In this document: one piece after another, positions 31,141 to 43,356 of the stretch
How the letters are laid out: every line of letters begins with the position of its first letter
How positions within the stretch are numbered: position 1 is the first letter of the stretch
Assembly: GCA_010015745.1 (NCBI GenBank)
Contig: ML978189.1
Span: forward strand, 1 to 64,000
Direction: 5' to 3'
DNA length: 64,000 nucleotides
DNA from: Setomelanomma holmii
Taxonomy: Eukaryota > Ascomycota > Dothideomycetes > Pleosporales > Phaeosphaeriaceae
Notes under the pieces: generated by a model
The model's input: the letters and a program-made list of their open reading frames with translations, nothing else
The model's database searches: none
Told to the model about the DNA's origin: nothing
Translations under genes and position numbers: made by a program

Positions 31141-33106
31141 ATACTATGTCTCTTATGTTCGCCGACGCGCCGCTTCGATGTATTTCTCGGCCCGTGATGA
31201 TGGCGTGTGGAGCGAAACGCGTCCAGCGGGCGGGCGGGCGGTCGCGACTGTTCATCGTGTTTGCGGATGTTCGCTGGGGAGGTTACGTCTGTGTCGGGGT
31301 TGAAGCGTTCGGTTAAAGATAGGTGTGGTACGTGGAAATCGCGATTGCGTTGTTGAGGCGATGTTGGTTGCATCGCCGACATTTGAGCTCGCCAGGATTT
31401 GGCTCGACCGTCTGGTGAGAAGTGAAAGGCGTGAAACATGATGTTATCACCTTGCGGTGACGCGTCTCCATCAACGACTCTTGTCCTGCGAGCCAAGTTG
31501 AGGCAAATGATCAAGCCGGTCATCGCGTACCATAGTGCGACGTTCCAGGACTCGCATGGATATCAGATGGTCGACCATCGTCTCGTTCATCATCGACGAC
31601 ACTCGAGTGCACTTCTGATCGTCAACCACAACAGGGAACAAGCTTTATAGGAATGCTGTGCGCCATGTCCTGATTCCCAAGGAAGTTAAGGCCCAGTGGG
31701 TAGCCTAGGTGACACGCAGATGTTGCTCCCAGGATCCTTAAATCAATCTCCTGAATGACCCCGGCTTCGCCCGTTGATTCTGAACTCCCATTACCGTGGC
31801 CCCTTGAAGCTGCCAATAATGAACGTACTCTTCATGAGGTCTTAGTACAACTTCCGCGCGGCGTTTGCAATCATTCTCAATCATATTCGACAATGAGATT
31901 GTCCAGCAGGCTCATACACAGATGGCGCGGCTGGTTCCAGTGATGCTCTCCAGCTACGCAAGGTAAAGTCCTTCAATGCGCGAAGCAAGGTAAAGAGTGA
32001 GAACAGAAGGGTACCTAACAAAGCTTGCCATCTTTCAGCTCGGCGGGGTGGTCGGCTTGGCTCTTCTTGGGCACTCAGCTCAGTGTTCTGGTCCATCTCG
32101 TATCGTTTCTGACGTGTGCATTTGGTATTTCGTCCCTTCCGCCATGTGTGAGCCTGAGTTTATCGATAGAGATAGGGCTGGTGTTCCAGACCGCTGCAGT
32201 CATTCATTGAGGGCGTCTTTGTGGCGCTCGGAAGCACAGACCATTCCGGCAAATCAGCTTCTTCCTATTGGCTCCATACGCGAAAGACAAACTCGCCGAC
32301 CACTCAATGTCGCCCTGTACCTCAACACTCCGGAAAGTCTGGTCTTCGACGTCGCCAACCGATAACACTTCGAACAACATGCATCCATCCGCAATCTGCA
32401 GAGTGTCTCGGCTGAATCTCCTGGAGAGGCGACAAGCAAACCATCCAGAGACTTGAATTTTGCGGGCCCTGCCAATATGGAACGTGGCATAGAAGCATCA
32501 ACAATGAGGCTGGCGCCGAGCAAGATACGGGTCTCCGCATCTCAAGCATTTGTAAACCCCATCAAGCCTGCCGAGGCCATCTCGAAGCTCTTCTCTCGCT
32601 TATGGCCTGACCGATGATTGCTTGGTTTTGTTCTGGAAAGCGCGAAGCCAGCTAAGGCTAGTGCGAGCTACTGTCAGCCTCAGTTTCTAACTTGACAGCC
32701 TCGACCTCCTTCCCCACGCTCTCCGCCAACCCGGAACTGATTAGCGAGAGAAGACCATTCCAGATCAAAATCATGTCTACCTTTTTCTGGGACCTGCATC
32801 CGCCCAAACCGGCGTCCTTGAGATGCAGTGTGTTATTTCCAAAAGACTGCCAAGACGTGGCGCCTCCGAGTACAATGACTTATGCGTTCTGGAGCACATA
32901 TGGAGACTTCGAGGGTACAGGTACCGGCGACCTGATGTGAAAATCGACCTAGAGATAAGTATGCCAAAGACCTCTGATGAAGAGCGGTCTGGTCTGAAGG
33001 TACAGTCACACCACATTCGCTGCTTGCTTTGGAGTCCGGCGTTACAATACTCCATGTCATCATTCACTATATGTCTTTCCAATAAACACTACATACTCAA
33101 GTCGTC
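31141..33106. other. Intergenic or decayed region, no gene recognised
   Basis: Nearly 2 kb with many short ORFs on both strands (60-207 codons) and no recognised domain. A hydrophobic stretch near 32030-32200 (FLGTQLSVLVHLVSFLTCAF) could be a relic of a membrane protein but cannot be assigned. The last part probably holds the promoter of the peroxidase gene. Confidence 0.4.
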
Positions 33107-36100
33107 ATGCGTACAACCATCCTCCTCAAAGCCTTGCTTCTTACCAGCGAAGCAACCGCATATGCAGACTATTCCGATACAAGCTTCAAGGCCAGACTCC
33201 TTGTAGCTGGAGAGCAAAGACGGAACAGATGGAGTCGGTACAACAACGATAATTCGGCATCTAGAAGAAGACGGCAAGGCGTTCAAGCAGATACCACCAC
33301 GGTCTCCTCAGTCGTCGACATTATTACCCTGAGCCCTAGCGAGCCCGCAGCCCCAAGCCCTGTCGTCTCAGATACTGTCGTCCAAGACGCTACTGCCCCA
33401 GAGCCCGCTGTCGTCGACACTGCCAATTAAGGAACGGATCCGACCATCCAGGGAACAGATCCAGTCAATCAGGCAGCGGATTCTGCCAACCAAGTGGCCG
33501 ACCCCGTCAAGCAAGCGACGGACCCTGTGAACCAAGTAGCAGATGCAGTGAACCAGGTTGCAGATCCAGCGAACCAAGTAGCAGCTCCGGTGAACCAGCT
33601 TGCAGCTCCGGTGAATCAGGTAGCAGACCCCGCGAATCCAGCAGTTCCAGCAAATGGTGCAACCGATCCTGCAAATCCAGTAGACGCAGCCAACGGAGCG
33701 ACTGATCCTGTCAACCAAGTGACAGACCCCACAATTGAAGTTGTAGATCCGATGACGCCCACAGACCCTGCGAACGAAGCAGTCGACCCGGTAGTTGACC
33801 CAGTGACCAAGACGGATCCTGTCGGTGAAGTATTAAAAGTTGTGTTGCCCGAAGACGAGCTACCTGAGGCCGACGGCGGCTTGATTGGCGATCTCGACGA
33901 CGGCATCACTAATCCTGAAGGCCAGAATATTGCCGATATCCTGCTCGGTAATGGCAATACCAAAGAGGAAAACCTGGAGACGGGAACAAGGCCTGCGTTC
34001 GACGACCACACTGGCTGCGATGGATAATCCGATCCTTGTTGCCGCTGGTACTATATCTCCGAAGAGCTTACTGGAGCCTTCGTTGATGCAGATGGAACAT
34101 GCAATGCCCTTGCGAGAGCATCAATCCGCATGGGCTTCCACGATGCAGGCACGTGGTCATCGAAATTAATCGCCGCTGGACAAGACTATGGCGGCGCCGA
34201 TGGCAGCCTTGTCCTCTTTGATGAGATTAAGCGACCAGAGAACTTTGGCCTCGAAAGTGCGGTTGGATTTGCGCAGCAATTGTACAACAAGTACAATGTC
34301 ACCATGGCGGATCTCATCCAGTACATGGCCAACCACGCTGTTGTGTCCTGCCCGCTTGGACCTCGTGTGCGCACCTACGTTGGACGCAAGGATGCTACAC
34401 AAGCTGCGCCAGATGGTCTTTTACCCAGTGTTCATGCGCCGGCAGAAGATTTGATTGCGCTTTTCGTAGATAAAACCATCTCAGCTCATGAGTTGACCGC
34501 GCTTTTGGGAGCTCATACCACCTCTACCCAAAGAGGCGTCGACGGCTCAAAAGCTGGGTATCCGCAAGACACCACTCCGGGAGTCTGGGATGTCAAATAC
34601 TACAACGAAACACTCGATACTTACGAGAATGATTGTATATTCAAATTCGAGTCGGATGTCAAGCTTTCCAAGCACCCAACCATGTCCGGGGAGTGGCAAA
34701 AGTTTGTGGGCGATCAGGGCCATTGGAATGGCGACTATGCTAGGGCTTATCTGCGACTATCCTTGCTCGGAGTCAAGAATATTAACCAGCTCAAGGAATG
34801 TACTCTCACTTTGCCAGCGCAACAGGGCACCGTACCCAAGAACGCCGACATCGACGTCAGCGGCAAATGCCAGGCTTCCTCTTCGAGCTCCCTGATTAGC
34901 TCCTCCACGAGCTTGACACCAAGTGAGACCAGCAGGATGCCGATGACCACAACGGATCTCTCGGTGTCATCGACCGATGTCCCCGTGGAGAATACAACAA
35001 GCTCAATCTTGGACTTTACATCGTCTTCCTCCGATATCTCTACACCGATTCTCAACGAAACATCGTCCATGGCGCCAGAAAGCTCTACGCCGGTCTCAAC
35101 GCCCTCAGATATATCCCCAACCACTGACTTCGTTGCATCGGTGACCGAGGCGCCGATTTTTAATGTCTCTAGTTCGATCGTGGATCCATCCTCGGTTGCC
35201 TCTGAATCATTGTTGGTCTCAATGGGCGCGAGTTCAGACTCGATTTCCGATAGCTCGACTGTCGTCTCAGGTACCGTCGCTTCTTCCAGCTCGCTAGTCA
35301 GCTCGAGTGCAGTATCATCGGTTGTGGAAACCATCACGATTATCAGCGTTACCTCTTCCGATATGCCAATCGCATCAAGCTCGGTTGATCCAAGTCCGTC
35401 GAGCTCGGAAAGGATCCCAGCTTCAGTCTCTGAAAGCAGTATGCCGGTCCTTATTGAGAGTGTTACGCCATCGGTTTCTGAGGCTGTTACTCCATCGACT
35501 TCTGAGGCTGCTACTCCATCGACTCCTGAGAATGTCACGCCAACAGTTTCCGAAAGTGCTTCGCCATCCATCTCAGAGAGCGCTACACCCTCCATCTCGG
35601 ATAGCACTACACCATCCTTCTCAGAGAGCGCTTCCTCATCAATGTCAGAGAGCGCCACGCCATTCTTAGGGATGCCATCATTCTCAGAAAGGGCTACACC
35701 ATCAGTGTTGGAGAGTGCTATTCCTTCAAGCTCTGATGGTGTTACTCCTTCAGTCTCGTTAAGTGGTACTCTATCAGTTTCGGAAAGCTTCACGATTCCA
35801 ATCTCAGAAAGTAGTGCATTGTCTCTCGCAAACGAGTCAAGTAGCACGCCTTGGTCCAGCTGGATTGCCTCTACAGAAATTCTTTCGACATTGACTTCAG
35901 AATCCGCAACTCCAACGTGGTCAAGCTCTGCTTGGGCCGAAGCAAGCTCCTTGGCGACCCCTTCGGAATGGTCCACATTGGTATGGTCCAGTACGCCAGT
36001 TGCCGACATTGCTTCTCCCACACCGACTTCCGACATCTCTTCTTCGGAAATTGCTTCCACTTCGTCACGATCGATGTCTCTTTCGGAATCGAGCTCTTCA

Positions 36101-37692
36101 CCTGCCAACATGGAGTCAACGGTATCGCTCTCAAGCAGCTCGGATGTTATCAGTTCTAGCTCTACTTCATATGCACCGTCGAGGAGCGTTACGTCTTCAA
36201 CTGAATTATGGTCAAGCTCGTCTATTCCGGACGTGGCTTCGTCGACAACGCTGCCGCTCCTTTCGACAAGTTCCGCTCCTACATTTACTCCAGATCTACA
36301 TTTGAGCAGCTCCACAACTTCCGTTGAAGGGGCCAGTAGCAGTACTTCCGATTCGCTAGAATCTTGGCATTCCACAGCGTCATCTGAAAGCTCATGGGTT
36401 ACCCCGATGACTGAGCTTGGTAGCCGCGTTCAGTCAACTTCAGAGGCTTTGTCTTCGAGCCCTTTCAGTAGTGCATCAGCGCACCTTCTCCTGACGCCAA
36501 CAACTCATCGTCGTCATCTTCAGCAACTCCAGCCGTCTCCGACCCCATAAAGGCGCCTATTCTACAGAGTTCCTCTTCGATACACAGCACTACTGGTCGT
36601 AGCGCTGCAAGCCAAAGCGAAGTCTCCTCGTCACAAGTGCCCTCACAGACAGGGACTACCAGTACTCGATCGCTCTCTACATCGGCGAGTCGCTCGACAA
36701 CCAAAGCCAGTTCCATACTTAGCCCTGTCTCGACTTCTCGTTCAACAAGGACTCTCAGCTCAAGTACGCGGCTTACATCGACTGTCAAGTCAAGCACTAC
36801 CCGCAAGAGTACTAGTAGCTCGACCAAGAAATATTTGTCCACTCCAAGGCCGACATCGAACCAGGCTTCCAGGACAATTTCTTCGACTAATCCGCCAAGT
36901 CCGACTACGATGACGACTAAGACAAGCTCCACGCATCGAACGTCTTCCACGCCGAGACCCGCATCGACTACGAAGTTGACACCGACCATGAAAACCACGA
37001 GCTCCACGCGTAAAACGTCATCTACGCCTACGCCGATATCAACAAAGAAGACGAGCTCCACTTTGATGCCTATCTCCTCAAAGACAACAAATTGTCCGTC
37101 GAGCAAAGTGACTTCCACGAAGTGCACGACTTCGGTGGCACCAAGCAAGACCACGAAGACATCATCGACGAAGACCAGCAGCACCGAGGTTTCTTTCAGT
37201 ACTAGCTCCGGAAGACAAACAACCTCCACATCTTCCACCACATCCTCGCTGGTAAAGAGCACAAAGCCATCAAGCACACCCAAAGCGCAATCCGCAGCGC
37301 AAGCCGTCTCAACGTCAGCGACACCAAGCTCGAGTAAATCCTCGTCTAGCATGGCTAGGTCGAGCACACCTGCAGCCCCATCACTGGAGAGTTTTGCGAT
37401 TCCGACGCCATCAAAAGTCTCCTCTACCCCAACGCCAACGCCAACACCATCCAGCGCGACGAACTCGAGCACACCTGTACCTTCATTACCGAAGGATCCT
37501 TCCAGTCCGGCCGCGTCATCGAGCGTAGTGAAATCAAGCACGCCCACACCCACACCTACACCCCAGCCTTCAAGCTCGCATACAAGCTCCGCGACATGCA
37601 GCATGTACAGCGTTTCTGCGTACGGGACGTATACAGCACGTATGAGGTGTTGGAGTAGTACTGTTGCGTCTGCCGCTTCGATGAGGGCATGA
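33107..37692 (+). CDS. Large secreted heme peroxidase (AA2-like) with repeat linker and Ser/Thr-rich tail; two in-frame TAA codons
   Basis: A single frame runs from ATG 33107 to 36467; a 56-nt intron (36468-36523, GTAGTG...CTGAC...TTCAG) joins it to 36524-37692, giving 1,509 codons. In order: a signal-peptide-like start (MRTTILLKALLLTSEATA); a DP(V/A)NQVA repeat region (33440-33735); an acidic linker; a Cys-rich block (SDPCCRWYYISEEL); and a class-II-like peroxidase domain (about 34060-34830). The peroxidase domain has the distal Arg/His motif IRMGFHDAGTW and the proximal heme ligand LLGAHTTS. About 900 residues of Ser/Thr/Pro-rich tail follow, including SES(A/T)TPS repeats. The oddity is two in-frame TAA codons at 33428 and 34025, where repeat context and homologous spacing suggest a sense codon (the first looks like CAA to TAA). 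The gene is either a recent pseudogene, uses readthrough, or has introns I cannot see. Catalytic heme residues are intact. A shorter product from 34130 would lack the signal peptide. Confidence 0.75.
33440..33735 (+). repeat. Imperfect 21-bp coding repeats (DPVNQVA type)
   Basis: Tandem degenerate heptad-residue units such as DPVNQVA, DAVNQVA, DPANQVA and APVNQLA, about 12 copies with drift toward PANGATDPANP at the 3' end. They lie between the signal peptide and the peroxidase domain and are probably an extended linker or surface stalk. Confidence 0.8.
35440..35830 (+). repeat. SES(A/T)TPS coding repeats in the peroxidase tail
   Basis: Degenerate repeats of 24-36 bp encoding SE(A/S)ATPS-like units, about 15 copies. 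They sit within a longer Ser/Thr-rich region typical of O-mannosylated cell-wall or secreted proteins. Confidence 0.75.
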
Positions 37693-38308
37693 GTCATGTC
37701 ACTTCGAAAAGGTTTAGAGTTTGATTTTGATTTCTGTTATGAATGGTTATGATTAGGATTCGGAAGGGAGTTTGGTGTAATAGGTTGGACAAGAGGGATA
37801 GTCAAAGAATAAGATACCCATGTTATGACTTGTAGATTTTTATGGAGTTAGTTCGAGATCATGTTGTCATTCAAAGATATGTATATAACTTCACGAGACG
37901 GGATATGAGAAGATATAAAATAGATAAAATAGATATACATCACATACATTCACATCAAGCGTTGTAAAGATGTCTATCAATGCAAATGTATTACCTCGCA
38001 ACTAGTACACTACTGATCGCGAAGCTCTGCGACACTACTGCTCATTTTCGTTCATCCCATGCTCGGAAATCTCATGTTCATCCATCATTACCCGTAAAAC
38101 GCCAAGCCAGTGATAGCCAAAGTACGCCGAACCCACAGAAAGCCTCCGTGATCGTGCAGATCGGGTATCAGGAAACGCATGAGATGTTACCGTAAGTTCT
38201 CGTGAGCGAGGAAATTTTCTAAAGGAAGAAAAGTGGCGGGGTCGAAGGGAAAGTCAGGGCAGCATGGCAGTCGCACATGTGCCGTAAGGTGGGACCGTGA
38301 AGGTGCGA
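37693..38308. other. Intergenic, AT-rich 3' region
   Basis: The region between convergent genes (peroxidase on plus, SNF2 helicase on minus). The first 300 bp are AT-rich with TATATA-like tracts. A 71-codon ORF at 37980-38195 starts hydrophobic (MQMYYLATSTLLIAKLC) but has no other support. Confidence 0.45.
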
Positions 38309-41300
38309 TTAGCCTAGACCGAAAAGGTACTTGAGCTCACGAACACCCAGACGCGTCAAGCTCTTGGACGCAGCTTCGTCGAGAGCCTGACCAATGATTT
38401 CACGCTTCTTGTCCTGGAGAGCACAGATGCGATCTTCGACCGTCTCGGGAACGAGCACGCGGTGCACAGTGACCTCGCGCTTCTGAGGCATGCGGTGAGC
38501 ACGATCGACGGCTTGCTCCTCGACGAACGGGTTCCAGAAGGGGTCGAGCATGATAACTTGGCTTGCGCGCCAAAGGTTCAAGCCTGCGTTACCGGCCTTC
38601 AATGAGACAAGCATGATATTGTCTTCCGACTCCATGAAGGCTTCAACGGCAGCAGCACGATCATCCATCGTCATGCTTCCGTCGTAGCGCTGGTAGCGAT
38701 AATGCTGCTGGGTGAGAGGCACTTCCACCAGGTCCAGCAGCGAAGTGAACTGCGAGAAGATCAAGGTCTTCTCCGTTGGGTCATTTCTACGAACGTCCGC
38801 AAGAAGTTCCATGGTCTTGATGATCTTGGCTGAGGGCTCATAGGTCTTCTCGAGGCGACGGAGATATTTCTTCTTGGCAGCCTTGTTGCGAAGCGAGTCT
38901 TTCTTGAGCTGCGCGAGCGTCTTCTTCGGGCCAGCTCGAGCCCTGCTTTTTCTTTTGCTGTTGCTTCTTTTGGACTTCTTCTTGGGCTTGCGCGTGGGAC
39001 CAGTAGCATCACCGGAATGTGTTTCAGCATCGTCGTGCTCAGCCTCGAAGCCATCGTCCTCTTCGTCCGAGACCACAAAGCCAGCAAGATTACCCTTGTC
39101 ATCAACATCATGGCCGTCATCGTCTTCAATATCCTCAGCCTCAGAGTCGCTATCATCATCTTCCTGCTCCTCAATACGGTCCTCGGGACTGAGTCGGTCT
39201 GGACAGAAAACCTTGCAAAAGTGCTTGTAGTCGGTGATCAGTTTGGCCTGCAATTCGCCACGACAGCTCGGGCACCGAGGCTTATTGGACTCATCGGCTT
39301 CTCTACCGGGTCGCGCAGGATCGATGAGCTTCTGGACACATGCTCCACACGATGTATGCCCACAAGGAATGATGATGGTCGGATTGGGGTCGGCCTCGTA
39401 GCAAATAGGACACTCGCTACCAGAGTCATATTCCATCAGACGCATGACAACATCGTCAGTCAAGTGCCTCGCACGCTCAAGGAGATCATACTCCGCAATG
39501 CCTTCTGTCGCAGGCTGACTGAGATCCTTAATCAAGTGAGGGTGACAGCAGGCTTGGCGTAGGCGTAGCAGGAGGACCAGGATGCACGCATAGTTCGCTA
39601 ATGCATGTCAGCACCGGTTTTCAGTGTGGAGATTGATTGATGACTTACCAGAGACCGAGTTCTGCTTGAGGTACTTGTTGAACTGAATCTGGGACTTTGT
39701 CTCCAAAGCTTTATACAGCTCAAGCTCGTCGTCGCTGAACTCAACATTGTCAAGCGCGGTGTGCTTCGCTGGCAAATTGAGAATCGGTTTGCCGTCCACA
39801 ACGGACGTCTTCTGCCGTCGCAGCATCACCGCTTTGAGGAGGACCTGCACGCGCTTGATTGCTTGCTTCCGGGTATCAGGGTGCTGATTCTTTGCGGGCT
39901 TGGCAATATCCTGAGAGAACCTAGGCCACTCATTGTAGCGATCAACGCGCAAAAACCGGAGGAGAGGGTACAGCTCGTCGATGGAGTTCATCATCGGAGT
40001 GCCTGTCAAGCAGAGACGATATCGTGCCTGGAGATCAGCACATGCCTTGGATGAGATGGCGTTGCGGTTCTTGATATTGTGCGCTTCATCAATAATGATG
40101 CGATACCACATGCAGCACGGACCCAGTAGTGCGAGCGTGTCACGACCACGACGCTGAAAGCTTGGGTCATTCAGCTCGCGCTCGTACAGCATCGACTCGC
40201 GGCGCGATTCTTTCTGCTTATACTCTGAGGTCAAGATGCCGAAGGTGGTCAAGACAACATCGTATCGGCGAAGCTTGTCGTAGTTGGCATTCTTACCATT
40301 GCCCCAGTAGACGAACGTGCTCAACTTGTAACGATTCTGTACGTGGACCCCAATCTCTTTCTCCCACTGCCGCATGAGAGCAACGGGGGCGATGATCAGT
40401 GTGGTTTTGAGTATGGGGTCTTGTGACGGGCGAGCACAAATCAGTGCGAGAGCTTGGACCGTCTTCCCGAGACCCATCTCATCTGCCAGAATACCACCCT
40501 TCGTGGGACCGTCTTCTTTCTTGACGAGCCACGTGAGCCCAATCTTCTGATACTCCATGAGGTTAGACTGCATGATCCGCGGTGTTTGTTCCCTGCCGTC
40601 AATCTCGTTTTCGTCACCATGTTGCTCAATAGACTCAAGCATCTTCTCAATGGACTCAGCCTCTGTAGCGTCGAGCGGAAAGTGGCCGTAAGCCTCGTCA
40701 TCGCTGTCCGGACCCAGCCATCCAGGTCGCTGAGGTCCAGGGAGCCATGGGACATCGCGATCAGGAAGTCCGAACGCAGCAGGCTGCGGCTGATGAGGCA
40801 GTTGGGGTATTGGTGGCAAAGCTGGAGCTCGATACTGCTGATGGTGTTGAAAGGCATAGCCGCCGTTGGCCAGCGTCGGAGTGATCAAGAACTGAGCGAG
40901 CTCTTCCTGGCTCATGGATTCTTGGTTGAAGGCATCTGCAGGAGTTGTGCGAGCGCCGTCATCGCGGAAGCCGCCGCGAAAGGCATGACGGACATCTACG
41001 AATGGGTCCTGACCTCGAACCGGACTAGGAGGATCGGAGATTGTGAGATCGACATATGGCGACGGATTTCCAGCATTCATAAAACCTCCACCACTGTTGG
41101 AAGCCTCAGCAGAGCGATGCGGTAGCGACCACTGATGTTGACGTTCTGCAGAAGGGGCGGAAGGGACCTCGACCCAGGATTCTGGTGTGCCCGGTGTTCG
41201 TGGGCTCGGGTTGGCACTGATGCGCTTTGGTTCGGGTCCATCGGCCGGCCCTAGGCTGCGTTTTTGGGAGGGCGTTGCGTACTCTGCCCCGTTGGTTGAG

Positions 41301-41563
41301 GCAGTGTAGCCATTCGTAGGTACTGTCATGTATGGAGAGGGTTGCAAAATGGCCCCCATGTTCGAGCTCCCAGCCCGTTGCAGAGAGGCAAGCTTTTTAC
41401 GAAAATCCGCAATCGTGGCCTGATAAGACGTAGCGTCCGGGTGGGTAGGAAGCATTGTGGCGAGAATTCCTGTCATGAGAGCAATATTGCTGCGGAGCAA
41501 TTCCTCTGTCACGACGTTCTCTGAAGGCTGGCCGCTGGTCTCAAACGGCCGGTTGGAGTCCAT
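38309..41563 (-). CDS. SNF2-family DNA translocase with RING finger (ULS1/Rad5-Rad16-like)
   Basis: Two exons, 41563-39649 and 39597-38309, with a 51-bp intron, encode 1,067 residues. The N-terminus (about 1-300) is low-complexity, Pro/Ser-rich. The SNF2 N-lobe has GGILADEMGLGKT (about 357) and IIIDEAHNIKN (about 490). A C3HC4 RING finger is inserted between the lobes (about 701-754: CPICYEADPNPT, CGHTSCGAC, CPSC). An acidic and a basic low-complexity insert follow (about 770-870). The C-lobe contains KTLIFSQFTS, QRYDGSM, LKAGNAGLNL and DRAHRMPQKREV. RING-containing SNF2 proteins such as S. cerevisiae Uls1 and S. pombe Rrp1/Rrp2 act on chromatin, removing proteins from DNA and acting on SUMO-modified targets in genome stability. 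The placement of the RING and the DEAH-type motif support the ULS1 group; I did not check for SUMO-interaction motifs. Nuclear function is expected. Confidence 0.9.
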
Positions 41564-42468
41564 CCCAAAGATTGAGCGAATGTTTTCGCGTCTTCAGCCT
41601 CCGTGCACAATTGTTGTAATAATGAGCCAGGCCGTGGTTGAGGCCAAGTTGGGGTTGATGGTGGTTGTGGGGAAGAGTCTGTGCCTCAGCCAGGGACATG
41701 AGCCTCTTTATGGACAGACGGCTGCAGTGAGGAAACAATGCGAGGTGGAGGAGAGAGGTGAATCGTGAGGCGTAGCGTGCGCCAGGCTGCACTTCCTGGA
41801 GGACCTGGGAAGGAAAGAGGCAATTGCGACTGCACGTGTCGCGATGCGTCGCAGCCTTGTGTGGTGAAGAACAAGGTGAACAAAGGCACAATCTCGTCCG
41901 GAGTGAAAGGACAAGGGGTGTACCCGTCTCCCGTACTGCTTCAAGGCTCCTCAGACGTCGATACTACATGTGCAGCTGTGCTGGCAACGGACCGCCAAGA
42001 TGCGACAAGTTGAATCGTTCTTGCCATTATCGATAGCGGCGGGCAGAGTTTTGATGGCGTCATGGCCCAATCACCTTGGATGGTACAGACAGCGGGGTCA
42101 GGGCACCAGCAGCCATATTTGCCCACTGCTGCGCTGTCTCCAAGGCTGAAAAGCTGAGGGACCGAAGATGGTGCATTTCCGGTGAGGGAAAGCAAAATGC
42201 CTTGGCACGCATTCAGTATGTATGCAGATGCGGCCCTATTATTTAGCGCCTGCAGGTAGGCCGGGGCGGCGCGCAGGGCGCACGTCGACCAGAGACAAAT
42301 AAGGAATGCATAGAGGGCATGCGACTTAAGATGATCTCAATATCTCCCCAGCTTTAAGCCTGCCACGTAAAGTAATGACAGGTCGTAAGCTGTACACATG
42401 TTATTTACTACATGCCTAGCTCCCATTGGCAGCGTACGTAGAACTCCTCCCTCATTTGTAAGCGCTGT
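41564..42468. other. Intergenic, upstream of the SNF2 gene
   Basis: Promoter region of the minus-strand SNF2 gene and the 3' flank of the LPAELR gene. Short ORFs on both strands show no conserved motif. A GC-rich stretch lies at about 42255-42290. Confidence 0.45.
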
Positions 42469-43356
42469 CTAGCTAGGACTTCGTCGTATGTATCTGGTCC
42501 ATGGATCCGCCTCCGGATTGCACAGCATCTCGCCTTTGTAACCGAGGAAGTGTGAAGTGTAAAAGACGTGTTGTTTCACTTTGGCTTCTTCTGCCTTCCT
42601 AACGCCGAGCAATCTGGCGGTGTAGGGCGTCCGGCTTTCGAGGAAATCCAAGTCGGGTGCGAGCATTCGACAGCAACCCAAAGGACAGACAGCGTATGTG
42701 AAGTCCAGTTCGATTTCCTTGAGGTCCGCTTCCATACCGTAATACAAAGCATCACTCAGATGCTGTTGAAGATGCCTGACGAACCAAACGGCGTGTTCGT
42801 GAGCACGCTCAAGTCGCTGTGCCGGAGTGAGCGAGTCAAGATCGAATGGCCGCTGGTCGGATGCTGCCACGGTCAACGGCACGATACTCCTAATATATAG
42901 TGATACGCTGATGTTCTTAATCATGCTGAGGCCGGCGGTAGATAATAAGGGACGCCTTTGGTACTCCGGCTTACAGCAACTTGTGACGTTGTATTCGAAA
43001 GGGAACATCATCTGGAAATTGAACGGCAGGACGAACATGTTCTTCGCGAGACAAATTCCCTCGGCTTCATCGCGAATTTGCTTGCAGACCCGAAGGACAT
43101 GTAACGATGGCACGGCATATTCTCGCCAAAGTTCGAAGCGGCTGCTGTCCTGCTCACCGTAGAAGTCGGGCGTGTAGAACACCTTGCCAACCACGACCAG
43201 GTACTCGTAGACCTGCACACGGAGCTCAGCTGGTAAGTCCAGGAAGCGAAAGTGTTGGCGCTTGCCCGCGGTGGTCAGTGGTAAAGTGGTTGCCGTGCGT
43301 GTTGCCAGGGCCTTCAGGTCGTCGCTTGCCATTTGTTTTCCAGTCCTCATTGTCAA
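42469..43356 (-). CDS. LPAELR-domain protein (F-box/2EXR-like), unknown function
   Basis: Single-exon gene, 295 residues. After a basic N-terminus comes HFRFLDLPAELRVQVYEYL (about residues 36-54), the hallmark of a large expanded fungal family related to F-box or 2EXR motifs. It continues with VGKVFYTPDF, SLHVLRVCKQIRDEAEGICL and a Cys-rich CPLGCCRMLAPDL motif near residue 230. A second Met near 43332 (MASDDLKAL) is a possible start. No signal peptide or membrane segment. Expanded families like this vary in number between related species; function is unknown, possibly substrate recognition if the F-box analogy holds. Two further members lie at 58.4-60.5 kb, one broken and one chimeric with a transposon. 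Confidence 0.75.
   Translation of the reverse strand: MTMRTGKQMASDDLKALATRTATTLPLTTAGKRQHFRFLDLPAELRVQVYEYLVVVGKVFYTPDFYGEQDSSRFELWREYAVPSLHVLRVCKQIRDEAEGICLAKNMFVLPFNFQMMFPFEYNVTSCCKPEYQRRPLLSTAGLSMIKNISVSLYIRSIVPLTVAASDQRPFDLDSLTPAQRLERAHEHAVWFVRHLQQHLSDALYYGMEADLKEIELDFTYAVCPLGCCRMLAPDLDFLESRTPYTARLLGVRKAEEAKVKQHVFYTSHFLGYKGEMLCNPEADPWTRYIRRSPS

Noticed and set aside
30900..31523. 207-codon minus-strand ORF
   Set aside because: Overlaps tandem member D in another frame; its translation shows no helix pattern of the family.
31997..32365. Possible membrane protein near 32 kb
   Set aside because: One hydrophobic stretch only, in a different frame from the longest ORF; no family match and no consistent splicing.
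33440..33735. CRISPR-like array
   Set aside because: The repeats are tandem coding heptads without unique spacers and lie in a eukaryotic gene.
34747..36375. 542-codon open frame on the minus strand opposite the peroxidase tail
   Set aside because: The plus strand is highly repetitive Ser/Thr codons, whose complement lacks stops; the minus translation is low-complexity Glu/Leu/Val with no domain.
36465..37697. 410-codon minus-strand open frame
   Set aside because: Same cause: the complement of the Ser/Thr/Pro-rich coding repeat; no recognisable protein.
37980..38195. 71-codon ORF with hydrophobic start, a possible small secreted protein
   Set aside because: No Cys pattern, weak signal-peptide character, located in the gap between two 3' ends.
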